Assembly (NCBI GenBank): GCA_002496565.1
Contig: DAKJ01000025.1
Location: 1 to 60,253, forward strand
Length of the DNA stretch: 60,253 nucleotides
Direction of reading: 5' to 3'
DNA from: Methanosarcina sp. UBA289
GTDB lineage: Archaea > Halobacteriota > Methanosarcinia > Methanosarcinales > Methanosarcinaceae
The position numbers and the translations under genes are program-made. Position 1 is the stretch's first letter, and each line of letters starts with the position of its first letter. The notes below the pieces were generated by a model. That model saw only the letters and a program-made list of their open reading frames with translations. It did no database searches and was not told where the DNA came from. This document shows positions 1 through 8,932 of this stretch, piece by piece.

Positions 1-147
1 ATAACTCAAGTACACGACCAAAATAACAACATAAATCTCGACAGAACCATCATTACCTTGGGCGGGTTGAATATTTACTTAATCAAAAAGTATTGTATCT
101 TTGAGGAACAACTTATTTGAATTTTTACTGAGTTATCGTGCCCCCTG

Positions 148-184
148 AATAAGAAGTGTGAATTCAGAATTTATACTTCTTATT
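148..184. terminator. Long hairpin, possible terminator or regulatory stem-loop
   Basis: A perfect 10-bp inverted repeat (aataagaagt at 148-157 and acttcttatt at 175-184) encloses a second small stem, aattc-a-gaatt (161-171). The element could end transcription coming from a gene left of the window. There is no strong T-run, so a processing or regulatory role is equally possible. Confidence 0.4.
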
Positions 185-550
185 TAATTAATAAGTACAT
201 ATCCAAAGACCTTCTCCCAAAATTATACCTTTAAGATTTGATTTCTAAGAAAATAATGTCTATTAAGTCTTAAAATGATATTTGAGATGAATTGAATCTT
301 TAATATTTATAAACTAAATCTTTATAATTAAGGCTTCAAGGTTTGTTTTTCGTAATATAAAATGTTTTGTGCATAAAAAAAGGGATAAAAAAATCCTAGA
401 TTCAAAATTAAATAAAAATAATCTTTTAAATGAAAGATAAGCTAATTCCAATTTGTGCTTTAACCTTAAAACTCCTATCCATCTATTTAATCTACTAAAT
501 AAGGATAGATATCTCCTAAAAAATTGATGTTTTTTTGAGGACTCTAAAAA

Positions 551-566
551 ATAAATTTATATATAA
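551..566 (+). promoter_or_regulatory. Putative archaeal TATA box for the surface-protein gene
   Basis: The stretch ataaatttatatataa follows an A-rich segment and lies about 75-90 bases before the ATG at 641. This fits a TATA box with a short leader. A clear Shine-Dalgarno sequence, aaggag, sits at about 628-633. The assignment rests on sequence resemblance only. Confidence 0.4.
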
Positions 567-640
567 GTCAGTCAATTTTGGGACTGTCAAATGGCAAATA
601 GCCAACAGACAAGAAAAACAAAGTCCAAGGAGAATTACAT

Positions 641-2245
641 ATGAAAAAATGTCTTTTACCTATGGTTTTATTAGTATTATTTATACTTCTAATGCCTACA
701 GCTTTAGCGGCAGGCAACGTAACAATTAATGATTTTTCTTCTAACGTTACAAATGGAAGTGTTATACTCTATACTAGATTTACTGGTAATGTTACCGGGA
801 ATGTCACTAACTGGTACTGGGTATTTAAAAATGTAGAAACAGACGCTACTACTTACAGCTCTGCACCTCTAACAACTCATCATAATTTTAAAAAGCCTGG
901 TGTCTATAATGTTACATTGTCTGTATGGGGACCTGAAGGAAGTGACATACTTACTAAGGTAGCTTATGTAACTGCCAATAATAATAATTTAAGCCTGCCA
1001 GTTGCAGAGTTCTCTGCATCTCCCACCTTCGGAAGTGCACCATTAGAAGTAGCATTTACTGACAACAGTACAGGCGCAACTTCCTGGTACTGGAACTTTG
1101 GGGATGGAAATACATCAAAAGAGAGAAACCCGACGCATAATTACTCTGTAGCAGGAGACTATACTACTCTTCTGATAGTTAAAAACAAAAGTGGCTGGAG
1201 CACAAAAACTCAAGAAATAGTTGCGCAGGGTGAACCGAATCCGGAAATAAGTGCCCCAGAATCAGAGTTCAACGTTGATACTATGATTGGTGCACCATAT
1301 TCTGTCCAATTTACTGACCTATCGCAAGATGCTGAGGGATGGAACTGGGACTTTGGAGACGGAAATACTTCAACCGAGCAGAATCCAATACATAATTATT
1401 CCTTAGCAGGAGACTATACAGTAACACTGACAGTGAGCAACGAAGGTGGAAATGACTCAACAGTTGATACAATAAATGTAATGGAGGAAAGTGTTTCCAG
1501 CGGCAGTAGCCACAGCAGTAGTGGAGGAAGCAGTCACAGTAGCGGTGGTAGTGTCGGTGGTTCTCCTGAACCTCAAAGTAATGTTGAGACTAAACAGATA
1601 TCACAGACGTTTGTCTCAAGTGGAAATTCTGTTACGTTCAATTTCTCAGACAGCGCTACTCCTGTCGTAGGCATTATCTTTGATTCAAAAAAGACCGTTG
1701 GAAAGACAACAGCTATAGCCGAGATGCTGAAAGAAAAATCCGATCTGGTGTCAGAGCTGCCTTCTGACGAGGTCTACAAATCTATAAATATCTGGGTAGG
1801 AAACAGCGGATTTGCAACTCCAGATAATATCGAAAATGCAGTTGTCTCTTTCAAGGTTGAAAAATCCTGGATACAGGATAAAAATATTGACCAGCCTTCT
1901 ATCACCCTCAATATGTACAATGATATGGAATGGGATCCACTCCCAACAAGCCTAACGAGTGAAGATGATGAATATCTTTATTTCACGGCCGAAACCCCAG
2001 GATACTCCACCTTTTCAATAACAGGTAAACCCGCAGCCGAAGAAGCTGTAGATGAAACACAGTCCGAACCTGACACTCAGGACCTCGAACAAAATAACGG
2101 AAGTACAGAAACAAATGCTGAACAGATACCTGAGCAGACTCAAAGCCCAGATACTTCTGACAACGAAAGCACAAAAGCGCCTGGGTTTGAAATGATTTAC
2201 GGGATACTAGGACTTCTTGGAGTGTTTCTCTATATAAGAAGGTAA
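641..2245 (+). CDS. PKD-domain, PGF-pre-PGF, PGF-CTERM surface protein
   Basis: A predicted exported cell-surface protein of 534 residues. Residues 1-23 form a signal peptide (Lys-Lys, hydrophobic core, ALAAG cleavage region). Two or three PKD-type beta domains follow (residues about 25-280); two carry the typical WxWxFGDGNTS and NPxHNYS motifs. A Ser/Gly/His-rich linker (about 285-312) leads to a PGF-pre-PGF-like domain (about 317-465), then an acidic Glu/Gln/Thr linker. The C-terminus has Ala-Pro-Gly-Phe, a hydrophobic helix and Arg-Arg, the PGF-CTERM signal recognised by archaeosortase A, so the mature protein is probably lipid-anchored after cleavage. Many Asn-X-Ser/Thr sequons suggest heavy N-glycosylation. 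Function beyond surface display or adhesion cannot be told. The start is supported by aaggag about 8 bases upstream. Confidence 0.9.
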   Translation: MKKCLLPMVLLVLFILLMPTALAAGNVTINDFSSNVTNGSVILYTRFTGNVTGNVTNWYWVFKNVETDATTYSSAPLTTHHNFKKPGVYNVTLSVWGPEGSDILTKVAYVTANNNNLSLPVAEFSASPTFGSAPLEVAFTDNSTGATSWYWNFGDGNTSKERNPTHNYSVAGDYTTLLIVKNKSGWSTKTQEIVAQGEPNPEISAPESEFNVDTMIGAPYSVQFTDLSQDAEGWNWDFGDGNTSTEQNPIHNYSLAGDYTVTLTVSNEGGNDSTVDTINVMEESVSSGSSHSSSGGSSHSSGGSVGGSPEPQSNVETKQISQTFVSSGNSVTFNFSDSATPVVGIIFDSKKTVGKTTAIAEMLKEKSDLVSELPSDEVYKSINIWVGNSGFATPDNIENAVVSFKVEKSWIQDKNIDQPSITLNMYNDMEWDPLPTSLTSEDDEYLYFTAETPGYSTFSITGKPAAEEAVDETQSEPDTQDLEQNNGSTETNAEQIPEQTQSPDTSDNESTKAPGFEMIYGILGLLGVFLYIRR

Positions 2246-2654
2246 AACTCAGTTAATTGTAGCTCAGTAGTGAATATTTGGATCAAATCTGACAAAAAGA
2301 ACATTCTCCTTATTTTGCCAGATTTGAAATTTACTTTTCTTATTGTGTGTTTCAGTAACTTATATCTAAGATCTTGTCTAATCATCACAGGAATAAGGAA
2401 GTATTCGAATCGATTTGGTACAAACGATTTAGATATAAAGACTATTAATTTTTAAAATCCCTCTAAGCCAACATGTATTTCTTAGTATACGTTTTTTATC
2501 CAATACAGGTACTTACCAAATGAAATTTATGTTAATTTCTTAATAAAAATATATACAAGCTTGATAAGAAAGTTTATATTTTATTGTGCTATTTTAGTAA
2601 TGCCTTGTAAAAAATATTAAAAAATTTCTTAAATACAGAGAGCACGTGTTTACA
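2246..2654. other. Intergenic region, no gene seen
   Basis: About 400 AT-rich bases. A 61-codon GTG-started frame exists (2270-2455) but has no ribosome binding site and no recognisable domain. A TATA-like cttaaatac lies just before the small zinc-finger gene (about 2628-2636), so that gene may have a very short leader. Confidence 0.5.
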
Positions 2655-2810
2655 ATGTCTTACGTGAAAAAAAAATGCCCTGTTTGTGGGAAAGAATTCT
2701 TTGTCCTTAAAAAGGCTGAGGAAAAGGCAATTTACTGTACCCTGGCATGTCTGACAAAAGCTCAGGATAAACTTGAATCCAGAGGTGTAGGCCTTCTTGA
2801 GCCTTGTTGA
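2655..2810 (+). CDS. Small zinc-finger protein (51 aa)
   Basis: A 51-residue protein beginning MSYVKKKCPVCGKEFF. It carries two cysteine pairs, C8-x2-C11 and C28-x3-C32, spaced like a treble-clef or zinc-ribbon knuckle (CPVCGKEF ... YCTLAC). The region between is lysine- and glutamate-rich. A zinc-binding structural role, perhaps in nucleic-acid or protein binding, is inferred. No specific family could be named. Codon use and the clean stop followed by a hairpin support a real gene. Confidence 0.75.
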   Translation: MSYVKKKCPVCGKEFFVLKKAEEKAIYCTLACLTKAQDKLESRGVGLLEPC

Positions 2811-2839
2811 GCGTATGTAAGATAAAAATTGCGGAGAAC

Positions 2840-2854
2840 TCCCTTACAAAGGGA
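2840..2854 (+). terminator. Hairpin after the small zinc-finger gene
   Basis: The inverted repeat tccctt-aca-aaggga is followed about 20 bases later by a T-rich run (2867-2880). It sits 30 bases after the stop codon at 2810 and probably ends that transcript. Confidence 0.5.
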
Positions 2855-2992
2855 AATGTTTTCCAATTTTTTATTTTTAGTCATATACAGAGTTGTAGAT
2901 CAACTAGCAAGTACATTCATCCTATTCAAGGAAAAATATAAAAGAAATATTATATAGTTTGACTAATTGCGTCAACTATATTTAATAACTAT

Positions 2993-3622
2993 TTATCGCC
3001 CAGAAAGTTTTTTTGCAATCTGGGTTACATATCTACCCTGATACCGAGCCATTGCAAGCTCATTTTCTGACGGCTGGCGGCTTTCATCCGTTCCTGCAAT
3101 CGTTGAAGCTCCGTAAGGACTGCCGCCTGTAATCTCATCCATCCTCCTCTGCCGAGTTTCGGAATATGGAAGTCCAACAATGATCATTCCGAGATGAAGT
3201 AGGGTAACATGCGTCGTGAGGATTGTAGATTCCTGGCCTCCATGCTGTGTTCCACTGGAAGTAAAGACACTCCCTATCTTTCCAACAAGAGCATCTCTAC
3301 TCCATAGCCCTCCAAGGCCGTCAAAAACTGTACGCATCTGGGCAGTCATATTTCCATAACGTGTAGGTGTCCCAAAAATAAGGGCATCAGCTCCTGCAAA
3401 CACATCTTCATACATGCTCCGGGTTACCACAGGAATATGAGCAAAAAGATTCTTTGTTTCGATTGCCCCCATTTTTTCCAAAACTTCGTAAGGCAGAGTT
3501 TCAGGCACCTGATAAATCTCTACTTCAGCTCCTTCGACTTCTCTTGCTCCCTCAGCTATAGCTTCTGCCATTTTGTAAATGTGACCATGAATACTATGGA
3601 ATATCACGTTTACCTTAACCAT
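2993..3622 (-). CDS. wrbA: NAD(P)H:quinone oxidoreductase, WrbA family
   Basis: A flavodoxin-fold FMN protein of 209 residues, the normal length for WrbA. It is expected to reduce quinones by two electrons with NAD(P)H in the cytosol. The N-terminal FMN phosphate loop reads SIHGHIYKMA (residues about 9-18). The central flavin-binding loop GTPTRYGNM is near residues 84-92, and SSGTQHGGQE near 117-126 is typical of the family. The ATG is preceded by ggaggtc with good spacing. The gene stands alone and points away from the glycan region. WrbA proteins are known from Methanosarcina, where a role in oxidative stress defence is likely. Confidence 0.93.
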   Translation of the reverse strand: MVKVNVIFHSIHGHIYKMAEAIAEGAREVEGAEVEIYQVPETLPYEVLEKMGAIETKNLFAHIPVVTRSMYEDVFAGADALIFGTPTRYGNMTAQMRTVFDGLGGLWSRDALVGKIGSVFTSSGTQHGGQESTILTTHVTLLHLGMIIVGLPYSETRQRRMDEITGGSPYGASTIAGTDESRQPSENELAMARYQGRYVTQIAKKLSGR

Positions 3623-3967
3623 TTGTTTAAGACCTCCATTAAAACCAATTGAAACGCAAGTAAAGCGCTCTCAACCACATATAAAGTGGATTGGTAATTC
3701 CCGAAAAAATCCAGTCCCTTCTTAAAATAATTATCTGATGCCTTATATAGCTTGTTAGCAAAAGTTAATTTTCTCTTTCTTGTCTTCTGTTCTTGGTTTC
3801 TTGGTCTTTTACTCTTGATTTCCGATTCTGTTTCCTTTCTTGATCTTGTATTCCTGATCCTGCATCCCTGTTTTACCTTCTTATCCTTCTGAGAATTATT
3901 TAATAAATAAATTTCAGAGCTACATATTTCTGAGAGATGAGATGTATCAAAATAGTTATTAGGCTAA
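3623..3967. other. Intergenic region with a polypyrimidine stretch
   Basis: Divergent promoter region between wrbA and the first glycosyltransferase. From about 3768 to 3893 the plus strand is very rich in C and T, with repeated ttctt, cttg and ttcctg words. No gene or clear hairpin was seen. Confidence 0.5.
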
Positions 3968-5116
3968 ATGCTGTATAGGCTGGACATGCCCTCTCTTTCT
4001 ATCGTAATGCCTTCCATGAATGAAGAAGAAACCATCCGAATTTGTATAGAGAAATCTCAGTCTATATTCAAAAAATATAGTATAGAAGGGGAGATAATAG
4101 TTGTTGACAATTCGTCAGACAGGACTGCAGAGATTGCAGCGTCTCTGGGTGCAAGGGTAATAGGTCCGATAAAAGGTTACGGAAACGCTTACCTCAAAGG
4201 ACTGGCCGAAGCAAAAGGAGATTATATTGCTATTGCCGATGCCGATAACACCTATGACCTGCTTGAGCTTGATAAATTCCTGGATCCGCTTATGGCAGGA
4301 GAAGCGGATTTTATAATGGGCACCAGGCTTAAAGGCAACATTAAAAAAGGAGCTATGCCCTGGCTGCATCAGTATATAGGCAATCCTTTCCTGACAGCAG
4401 TGTTGAATTTCCTTTTCAAGACGAAAATTTCGGATGCTCATTGCGGGATGCGAGCTTTTACAAAAGAAGCCCTGGGAAAAATGGACCTTAAAACTCACGG
4501 CATGGAACTTGCATCAGAGATGGTAATCGAAGCTGCAAAAGCTGGGCTGAGAATTAAAGAAGTCCCCATTACTTATTACTCACGTAAAGCGCCCTCCAAA
4601 CTGCGTTCATTTCAGGACGGCTGGCGGCATATGAGGTTTATGATGCTATACCGTCCTCTGCCATTTCTTTTTCTGCCTGGAGCTGTGGTTTTTGTCCTTG
4701 GAGCCCTGATAACAGGTTCTCTCCTGCTTAACGGAGATGCCACAGAAAACAGATTGCATTCCTTTATTTTAGGCTGTATGCTTCTAATCCTCGGAGGACA
4801 GACCCTATCTACTGGCGCCTATCTGAAAACATATGGCCTTGTCCGCGGCATGTATCCCAATAATAAGGGACACACTGCAAAATTGCTGGATTACCATTCT
4901 CTTGAAAAAGAACTACTTGCAGGTTCAATCATACTCGCTGCAGGCCTTCTGCTCGGGCTAAAAGTAGTATATACCTGGATCAGCTCAGGATACGGCTCTC
5001 TCTCGGAAGTGAGAAATGCAGTTATTTCAATGATTCTTGCCTTTATCGGTCTTCAGCTGATTTTTTCGGCAATTCTCCTGAGCGTAATGCTCCTTGAAGT
5101 GGACACCGACTGGTAA
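3968..5116 (+). CDS. Family 2 glycosyltransferase with C-terminal membrane helices
   Basis: A 382-residue protein of the dolichol-phosphate-mannose-synthase-like GT2 group. The catalytic domain (residues about 8-230) shows SIVMPSMNEEET, VDNSSDRT, the DADNTYD metal-binding motif and HCGMRAF. Residues about 235-380 form around four hydrophobic helices, as in GtrB or AglD-type enzymes. It likely moves a sugar from a nucleotide sugar to a polyprenyl phosphate on the inner membrane face. A second ATG at 3986 lies directly before the conserved strand and is an alternative start; neither has a strong ribosome binding site. The next gene starts 8 bases after the stop, so the two are probably co-transcribed. 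Confidence 0.85.
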   Translation: MLYRLDMPSLSIVMPSMNEEETIRICIEKSQSIFKKYSIEGEIIVVDNSSDRTAEIAASLGARVIGPIKGYGNAYLKGLAEAKGDYIAIADADNTYDLLELDKFLDPLMAGEADFIMGTRLKGNIKKGAMPWLHQYIGNPFLTAVLNFLFKTKISDAHCGMRAFTKEALGKMDLKTHGMELASEMVIEAAKAGLRIKEVPITYYSRKAPSKLRSFQDGWRHMRFMMLYRPLPFLFLPGAVVFVLGALITGSLLLNGDATENRLHSFILGCMLLILGGQTLSTGAYLKTYGLVRGMYPNNKGHTAKLLDYHSLEKELLAGSIILAAGLLLGLKVVYTWISSGYGSLSEVRNAVISMILAFIGLQLIFSAILLSVMLLEVDTDW

Positions 5117-5124
5117 GTGATGGA

Positions 5125-6294
5125 ATGAAAATCGCCTTCGTGTACGATGCTGTATATCCATGGGTCAAAGGCGGCGCAGAAATGCGCATCCATGAGCTGG
5201 GAAAACGACTCTCAGACCAAGGACATGAAGTACACATTTTCGGAGTCAAATGGTGGGAGGGGAAAGATACCTTCGATTATGAAGGCATGACCCTTCACGG
5301 TGTCTGCAAAGCTCGAGACCTGTATGTAAACGGCAGGCGTTCAATCTCCGAGGCAATAATCTTCGCTGCGAAATTGTTTCCGAGGCTAAGGAAAGAAAAC
5401 TTTGACCTCATAGACGTGAGTGTCTTTCCCTATTTTTCCTGTTTTACAGTAAAAGCAATCTCAATTCTGGAAAAAATACCTTCAGTATTTACCTGGCACG
5501 AGGTATGGGATGATTACTGGTACGAGTATTTAGGAGGGGCAGGAATTTTTGGGCAATTGGTCGAGAAAGCGGTCTCGAAGTTATCAGAGAATAATATTGC
5601 GGTTTCGAGCTGGACAAAGGATAGGCTTGAGGGACTCGGGGTGCCTGGAAAAAGAATTACAGTTATCCCTAACGGGATAGACCTTAAAAAGATTTCCGAG
5701 ATTGAAACCGAGGGAGGAAAATCTCCTGTAGGTCTTGAAAGTAAAATTTATGATATAATTTTTGCAGGCAGGCTTATAAAGGAGAAAAATGTTGACCTAC
5801 TGATTAAAGCTGTAGCTCTTCTTAAAGCCGATTTTCCAGACATCAGGTGCTGCATTGTAGGGGACGGACCTGAAAAGACAGCACTGGTGGAACTCGCAAA
5901 GAAAATCGGGGCTTACGAGAGTGTCGAGTTTGCAGGCTTTCAGGAATATGGAGCATTAATCGGGAAAATCAAGGCTTCAAAAGTGCTTGTTCTTCCTTCA
6001 AGCCGGGAAGGATTCGGGATGGTAGTTATCGAGGCTTTTGCCTGCGGGGTACCTGTGGTTACGGTAAAGGCAAAGTATAATGCCGCACAGGGACTTGTTG
6101 AAGATGGAGTTGACGGGTTTATTGTAGAGCTTGATGAAGGGGAGATTGCAAAAGCCGTGGTAAAAACGATTGGGAAGCCCTCAGGGAACACAAAAACTTC
6201 AGAAGCCGCATTGCGGAAAGCTGAAAACCACGACTGGGAAGAAATAGTTAAAAATATTCAATTGGTGTTTGAAGCCTGTGTAAGAAGAAATTAA
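5125..6294 (+). CDS. Family 4 glycosyltransferase
   Basis: A 389-residue GT-B fold glycosyltransferase. The N-terminal half begins KIAFVYDAVYPWVKGGAE, with a glycine-rich acceptor loop. The C-terminal half has IIFAGRLIKEKNVD (about 208-221) and the GT4 signature SSREGFGMVVIEAFACGVP (about 292-310), which includes the E-x7-E pair. It transfers a sugar from a nucleotide donor, probably onto a lipid-linked glycan in the cytosol. It follows the GT2 gene with an 8-base gap, which suggests an operon. Donor and acceptor cannot be read from the sequence. Confidence 0.88.
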   Translation: MKIAFVYDAVYPWVKGGAEMRIHELGKRLSDQGHEVHIFGVKWWEGKDTFDYEGMTLHGVCKARDLYVNGRRSISEAIIFAAKLFPRLRKENFDLIDVSVFPYFSCFTVKAISILEKIPSVFTWHEVWDDYWYEYLGGAGIFGQLVEKAVSKLSENNIAVSSWTKDRLEGLGVPGKRITVIPNGIDLKKISEIETEGGKSPVGLESKIYDIIFAGRLIKEKNVDLLIKAVALLKADFPDIRCCIVGDGPEKTALVELAKKIGAYESVEFAGFQEYGALIGKIKASKVLVLPSSREGFGMVVIEAFACGVPVVTVKAKYNAAQGLVEDGVDGFIVELDEGEIAKAVVKTIGKPSGNTKTSEAALRKAENHDWEEIVKNIQLVFEACVRRN

Positions 6295-6986
6295 CACTGA
6301 GTTTCTCTGCATAAAAAGGTAGGAGGTTTCTTGTTTAAATAGGGACATCAGTGGTTCTGATTCAAGCACCTCTAACGCAAGTGAGTTCTAACACAAACAA
6401 ATTGTTCAAATAAACTTAGAAGTTTTCTATTTTAGGACATTTCTGTATTTTAGGACATTTCTGTTACATTTCGGTTATATCTTTATTTGAATAGCTGATA
6501 TTATGTTTAAGTTCTAAATAGATTAAGATTTGAAAAGTCTTTGTTTGAAAATTATGTTTAAGACTATATTTATCTACTTAATTAAACATATTTTACTGGA
6601 GTAATTATTTTCAACCTATGAAAAACAGCGAGAGTCAGAAAAATAATTAAATTCCTATCTATGTTATTTAGTAGGGATAGGGGAGAATAGGTAAATTTTG
6701 TAATTATATTTTGATATCCTGAGAACAGATAGTTTAGATTGCTCTGCTGATGCACTATTCTGGAATTATATAATAAGGATTACTGGACAGCGCTCCCAAT
6801 TAAGTAACTCATAAGCAGTAATCAACACAATTATATTTTTTATGAGTAATGGACATGTATATACATCTTAAATATATACATCTCGAAAAATCAGTTAAAA
6901 ATCCTAGAAATTCATGAAACTGAAGTAATTTATGCAGTAGAAACTCCAACATTCTTGCAGGAGTGCATTATTCCAGAGGATTATGT
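6295..6986. other. Long intergenic region
   Basis: About 690 AT-rich bases between two plus-strand glycosyltransferase genes. It contains one 18-bp tandem duplication (listed) and several TATA-like words around 6840-6880 (tatacatcttaaatatata) that could serve the next operon. No gene or gene remnant was recognised. Confidence 0.5.
6428..6463. repeat. 18-bp tandem direct repeat, two copies
   Basis: The unit tattttaggacatttctg occurs twice back to back without mismatch (6428-6445 and 6446-6463), followed by a partly similar ttacatttcgg. It lies in non-coding DNA and is probably a replication-slippage duplication. Confidence 0.8.
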
Positions 6987-7928
6987 ATGTCTAATAAACC
7001 CCATCTATCAATTATAGTCCCAGTCCATAATGAAGAGGAAAATATACTAGAGTTATACGAGAAATTATACAATACTCTTTTAATGATTGAAAAAACATAT
7101 GAACTAATTTTTGTTGACGATGGATCTACAGATAATACCTTTGAAAAAATAAAAAATATTAAAGATTCTAAAGTTAAAGTTGTAAGATTTCAGAGAAATT
7201 ATGGAAAGGCTGCAGCTCTTTCCTGCGGATTTAAAAAAGCAAAAGGAGATATTGTCATCACCCTTGATGGAGATCTGCAGGACGATCCTAAAGAGATTCC
7301 CAGATTTCTAGAAGAACTGAAAAAATATGATATGGTTTCCGGCTGGAAAAGCAAAAGACATGACCCTATTTCAAAAACTGTGCCTTCCAGATTCTTTAAC
7401 TGGTTAACTCGACTTATAACAGGGGTCAAAATTAACGACTTCAACTGCGGGTATAAAGCGTACAATAAGTATGTTGTAAAAAATATAAATTTATATGGAG
7501 AGCTTCATCGTTACATCCCGGCTCTTGCTTACTGGAAAGGTTATACTGTAGGAGAGATTGAAGTCGAACATCACCCGAGAATACATGGAGAATCAAAGTA
7601 TGGGGCCGAAAGGCTATTGAAAGGATTTCTGGACCTCATAACAGTCACATTTCTGATGATGTACAAAAAAAGGCCTCTGCATGTTTTTGGAGGCATAGGA
7701 ATTCTTCTCGGATTATCTGGAGTGATCATATCCATATACTTGATGACTTTATGGGTAACAGGAATAAAAATAGGAGATCGGCCTCTTCTCATGCTCGGAA
7801 TCTTACTCATAGTCATTGGAGCTCAGTTTATTTCCCTTGGTCTGATAGGAGAACTGATAACAAACTCGAGAAATAACGATGATTATATTATAAAGTACGA
7901 TAGTTATGAACTGGAAAACGGCAGGTAA
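6987..7928 (+). CDS. Family 2 glycosyltransferase (GtrB/DPM1-like) with two C-terminal helices
   Basis: About 313 residues. The catalytic domain shows LSIIVPVHNEEENI, FVDDGSTDNT, the metal-binding TLDGDLQDDP (D-x-D-x-x-D-D) and the FNCGYKAY segment. Two hydrophobic helices (about residues 225-250 and 262-288) close the protein, as in bactoprenol-glucosyl transferase GtrB. It should charge a polyprenyl phosphate with one sugar. The ATG at 6987 is preferred to the GTG at 6963 because agagga lies 6 bases before it and homologues begin just ahead of the conserved strand. Its 3' end overlaps the next gene by 23 bases, so both proteins are probably made together. Confidence 0.88.
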   Translation: MSNKPHLSIIVPVHNEEENILELYEKLYNTLLMIEKTYELIFVDDGSTDNTFEKIKNIKDSKVKVVRFQRNYGKAAALSCGFKKAKGDIVITLDGDLQDDPKEIPRFLEELKKYDMVSGWKSKRHDPISKTVPSRFFNWLTRLITGVKINDFNCGYKAYNKYVVKNINLYGELHRYIPALAYWKGYTVGEIEVEHHPRIHGESKYGAERLLKGFLDLITVTFLMMYKKRPLHVFGGIGILLGLSGVIISIYLMTLWVTGIKIGDRPLLMLGILLIVIGAQFISLGLIGELITNSRNNDDYIIKYDSYELENGR

Positions 7929-8799
7929 AATTGCAGTTACTTCAGGTTTAATGCTTTACCTGATAAGCAAACTTGACCTGAAGGCAATTTATGAAACCTT
8001 TACTCAAATGGATCTGGCATTACTTTCCCTTTCACTGCCCTTTATTGCGCTGATGTACTTGATAAAAGCAAGAAAATGGCAGGAACTGCTTGATTGTATA
8101 AATGTCCAAATCCCCTTAAAACGGTCACTTGAGATAATCTTGATAGGTACGTTCTATGGGGCGCTTACTCCGGGAAGGGCAGGAGAGGTTTCAAGATCAT
8201 TCTATCTGGATACTGAAAAATCAAGGAGTATTCCCACTGTAATAATAGACAGGGTAATAGACATTATCTGCCTGATAATATTGAGTATTATATCAATTGC
8301 CCTCTTTTTTAAAGACAGAAATCTGATTTATTTAATGATACTAGTCGCTCTGCTCTTTACTGCAGGAATAACTTTCATAATGAACGAGAGAATAGTAAAC
8401 TTTGTATTTAAGAGCTTATCCAAAAGGAAGGAATACACAGAAAATTATATGAAAACAATTAGAGAAATTACAGGAAACAGAAAAGCATTGTTTTTTGTTT
8501 TTTCATTAACTTTTGGATATTATATCTTAAACCTAATAGTATATTGGATAGTAATAAGATCGCTAAGTCCAGATTTAAGTAATATTCTTACGTTTTCCCT
8601 GCCAATAATTGTAGTTTTAGGGAACGTTCCAATATCCATATCAGGATTTGGGATAAGGGAGTTTGCAAGTGTTATTATCTTTAAGATGTTAAATGAGAAC
8701 TCAGCCTATGGATTCTCATGTCCTATAATTCTTTACTTTTTAACATCCCTATCACCTGCACTACTTGGATTTCTACTTACTTTGAGGAAAAAATATTAA
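7906..8799 (+). CDS. LPG-synthase/AglD-type membrane protein (UPF0104, flippase-like)
   Basis: A 297-residue polytopic membrane protein with about eight hydrophobic helices. It matches the lysylphosphatidylglycerol-synthase transmembrane family (PF03706). The hallmark is the G-x-L-TPGRAGEVSRS motif near residues 83-97, followed by the VIIDRVID segment. In archaea this domain occurs fused to or beside GT2 enzymes such as AglD. Here it overlaps the preceding GT2 gene by 23 bases, which suggests a split form of the same pair. A role in moving or using the lipid-linked sugar is inferred from this pairing. Confidence 0.82.
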   Translation: MNWKTAGKIAVTSGLMLYLISKLDLKAIYETFTQMDLALLSLSLPFIALMYLIKARKWQELLDCINVQIPLKRSLEIILIGTFYGALTPGRAGEVSRSFYLDTEKSRSIPTVIIDRVIDIICLIILSIISIALFFKDRNLIYLMILVALLFTAGITFIMNERIVNFVFKSLSKRKEYTENYMKTIREITGNRKALFFVFSLTFGYYILNLIVYWIVIRSLSPDLSNILTFSLPIIVVLGNVPISISGFGIREFASVIIFKMLNENSAYGFSCPIILYFLTSLSPALLGFLLTLRKKY

Positions 8800-8932
8800 A
8801 AAATCAGGTTTTAAAGATTAAAAATTCTTCGAACAATACAGCGAGTTGACAGAAAAATAAACGAGTTAAAAAGTAACTCGCTTACTAAAGATCAATATCA
8901 GGATTTCAAAAATAGTTATATATGGGATTGAG

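Larger units (their letters stand above)
1..640. other. Intergenic region left of the surface-protein gene
   Basis: AT-rich non-coding stretch. No convincing gene was seen. It holds a long hairpin near 148-184 and a TATA-like promoter near 551-566, both listed separately. The rest shows nothing recognisable. Confidence 0.6.

Noticed and set aside
2270..2455. A 61-codon GTG-started frame after the surface-protein gene
   Set aside because: No ribosome binding site and no similarity to any family; the composition is that of AT-rich spacer DNA.
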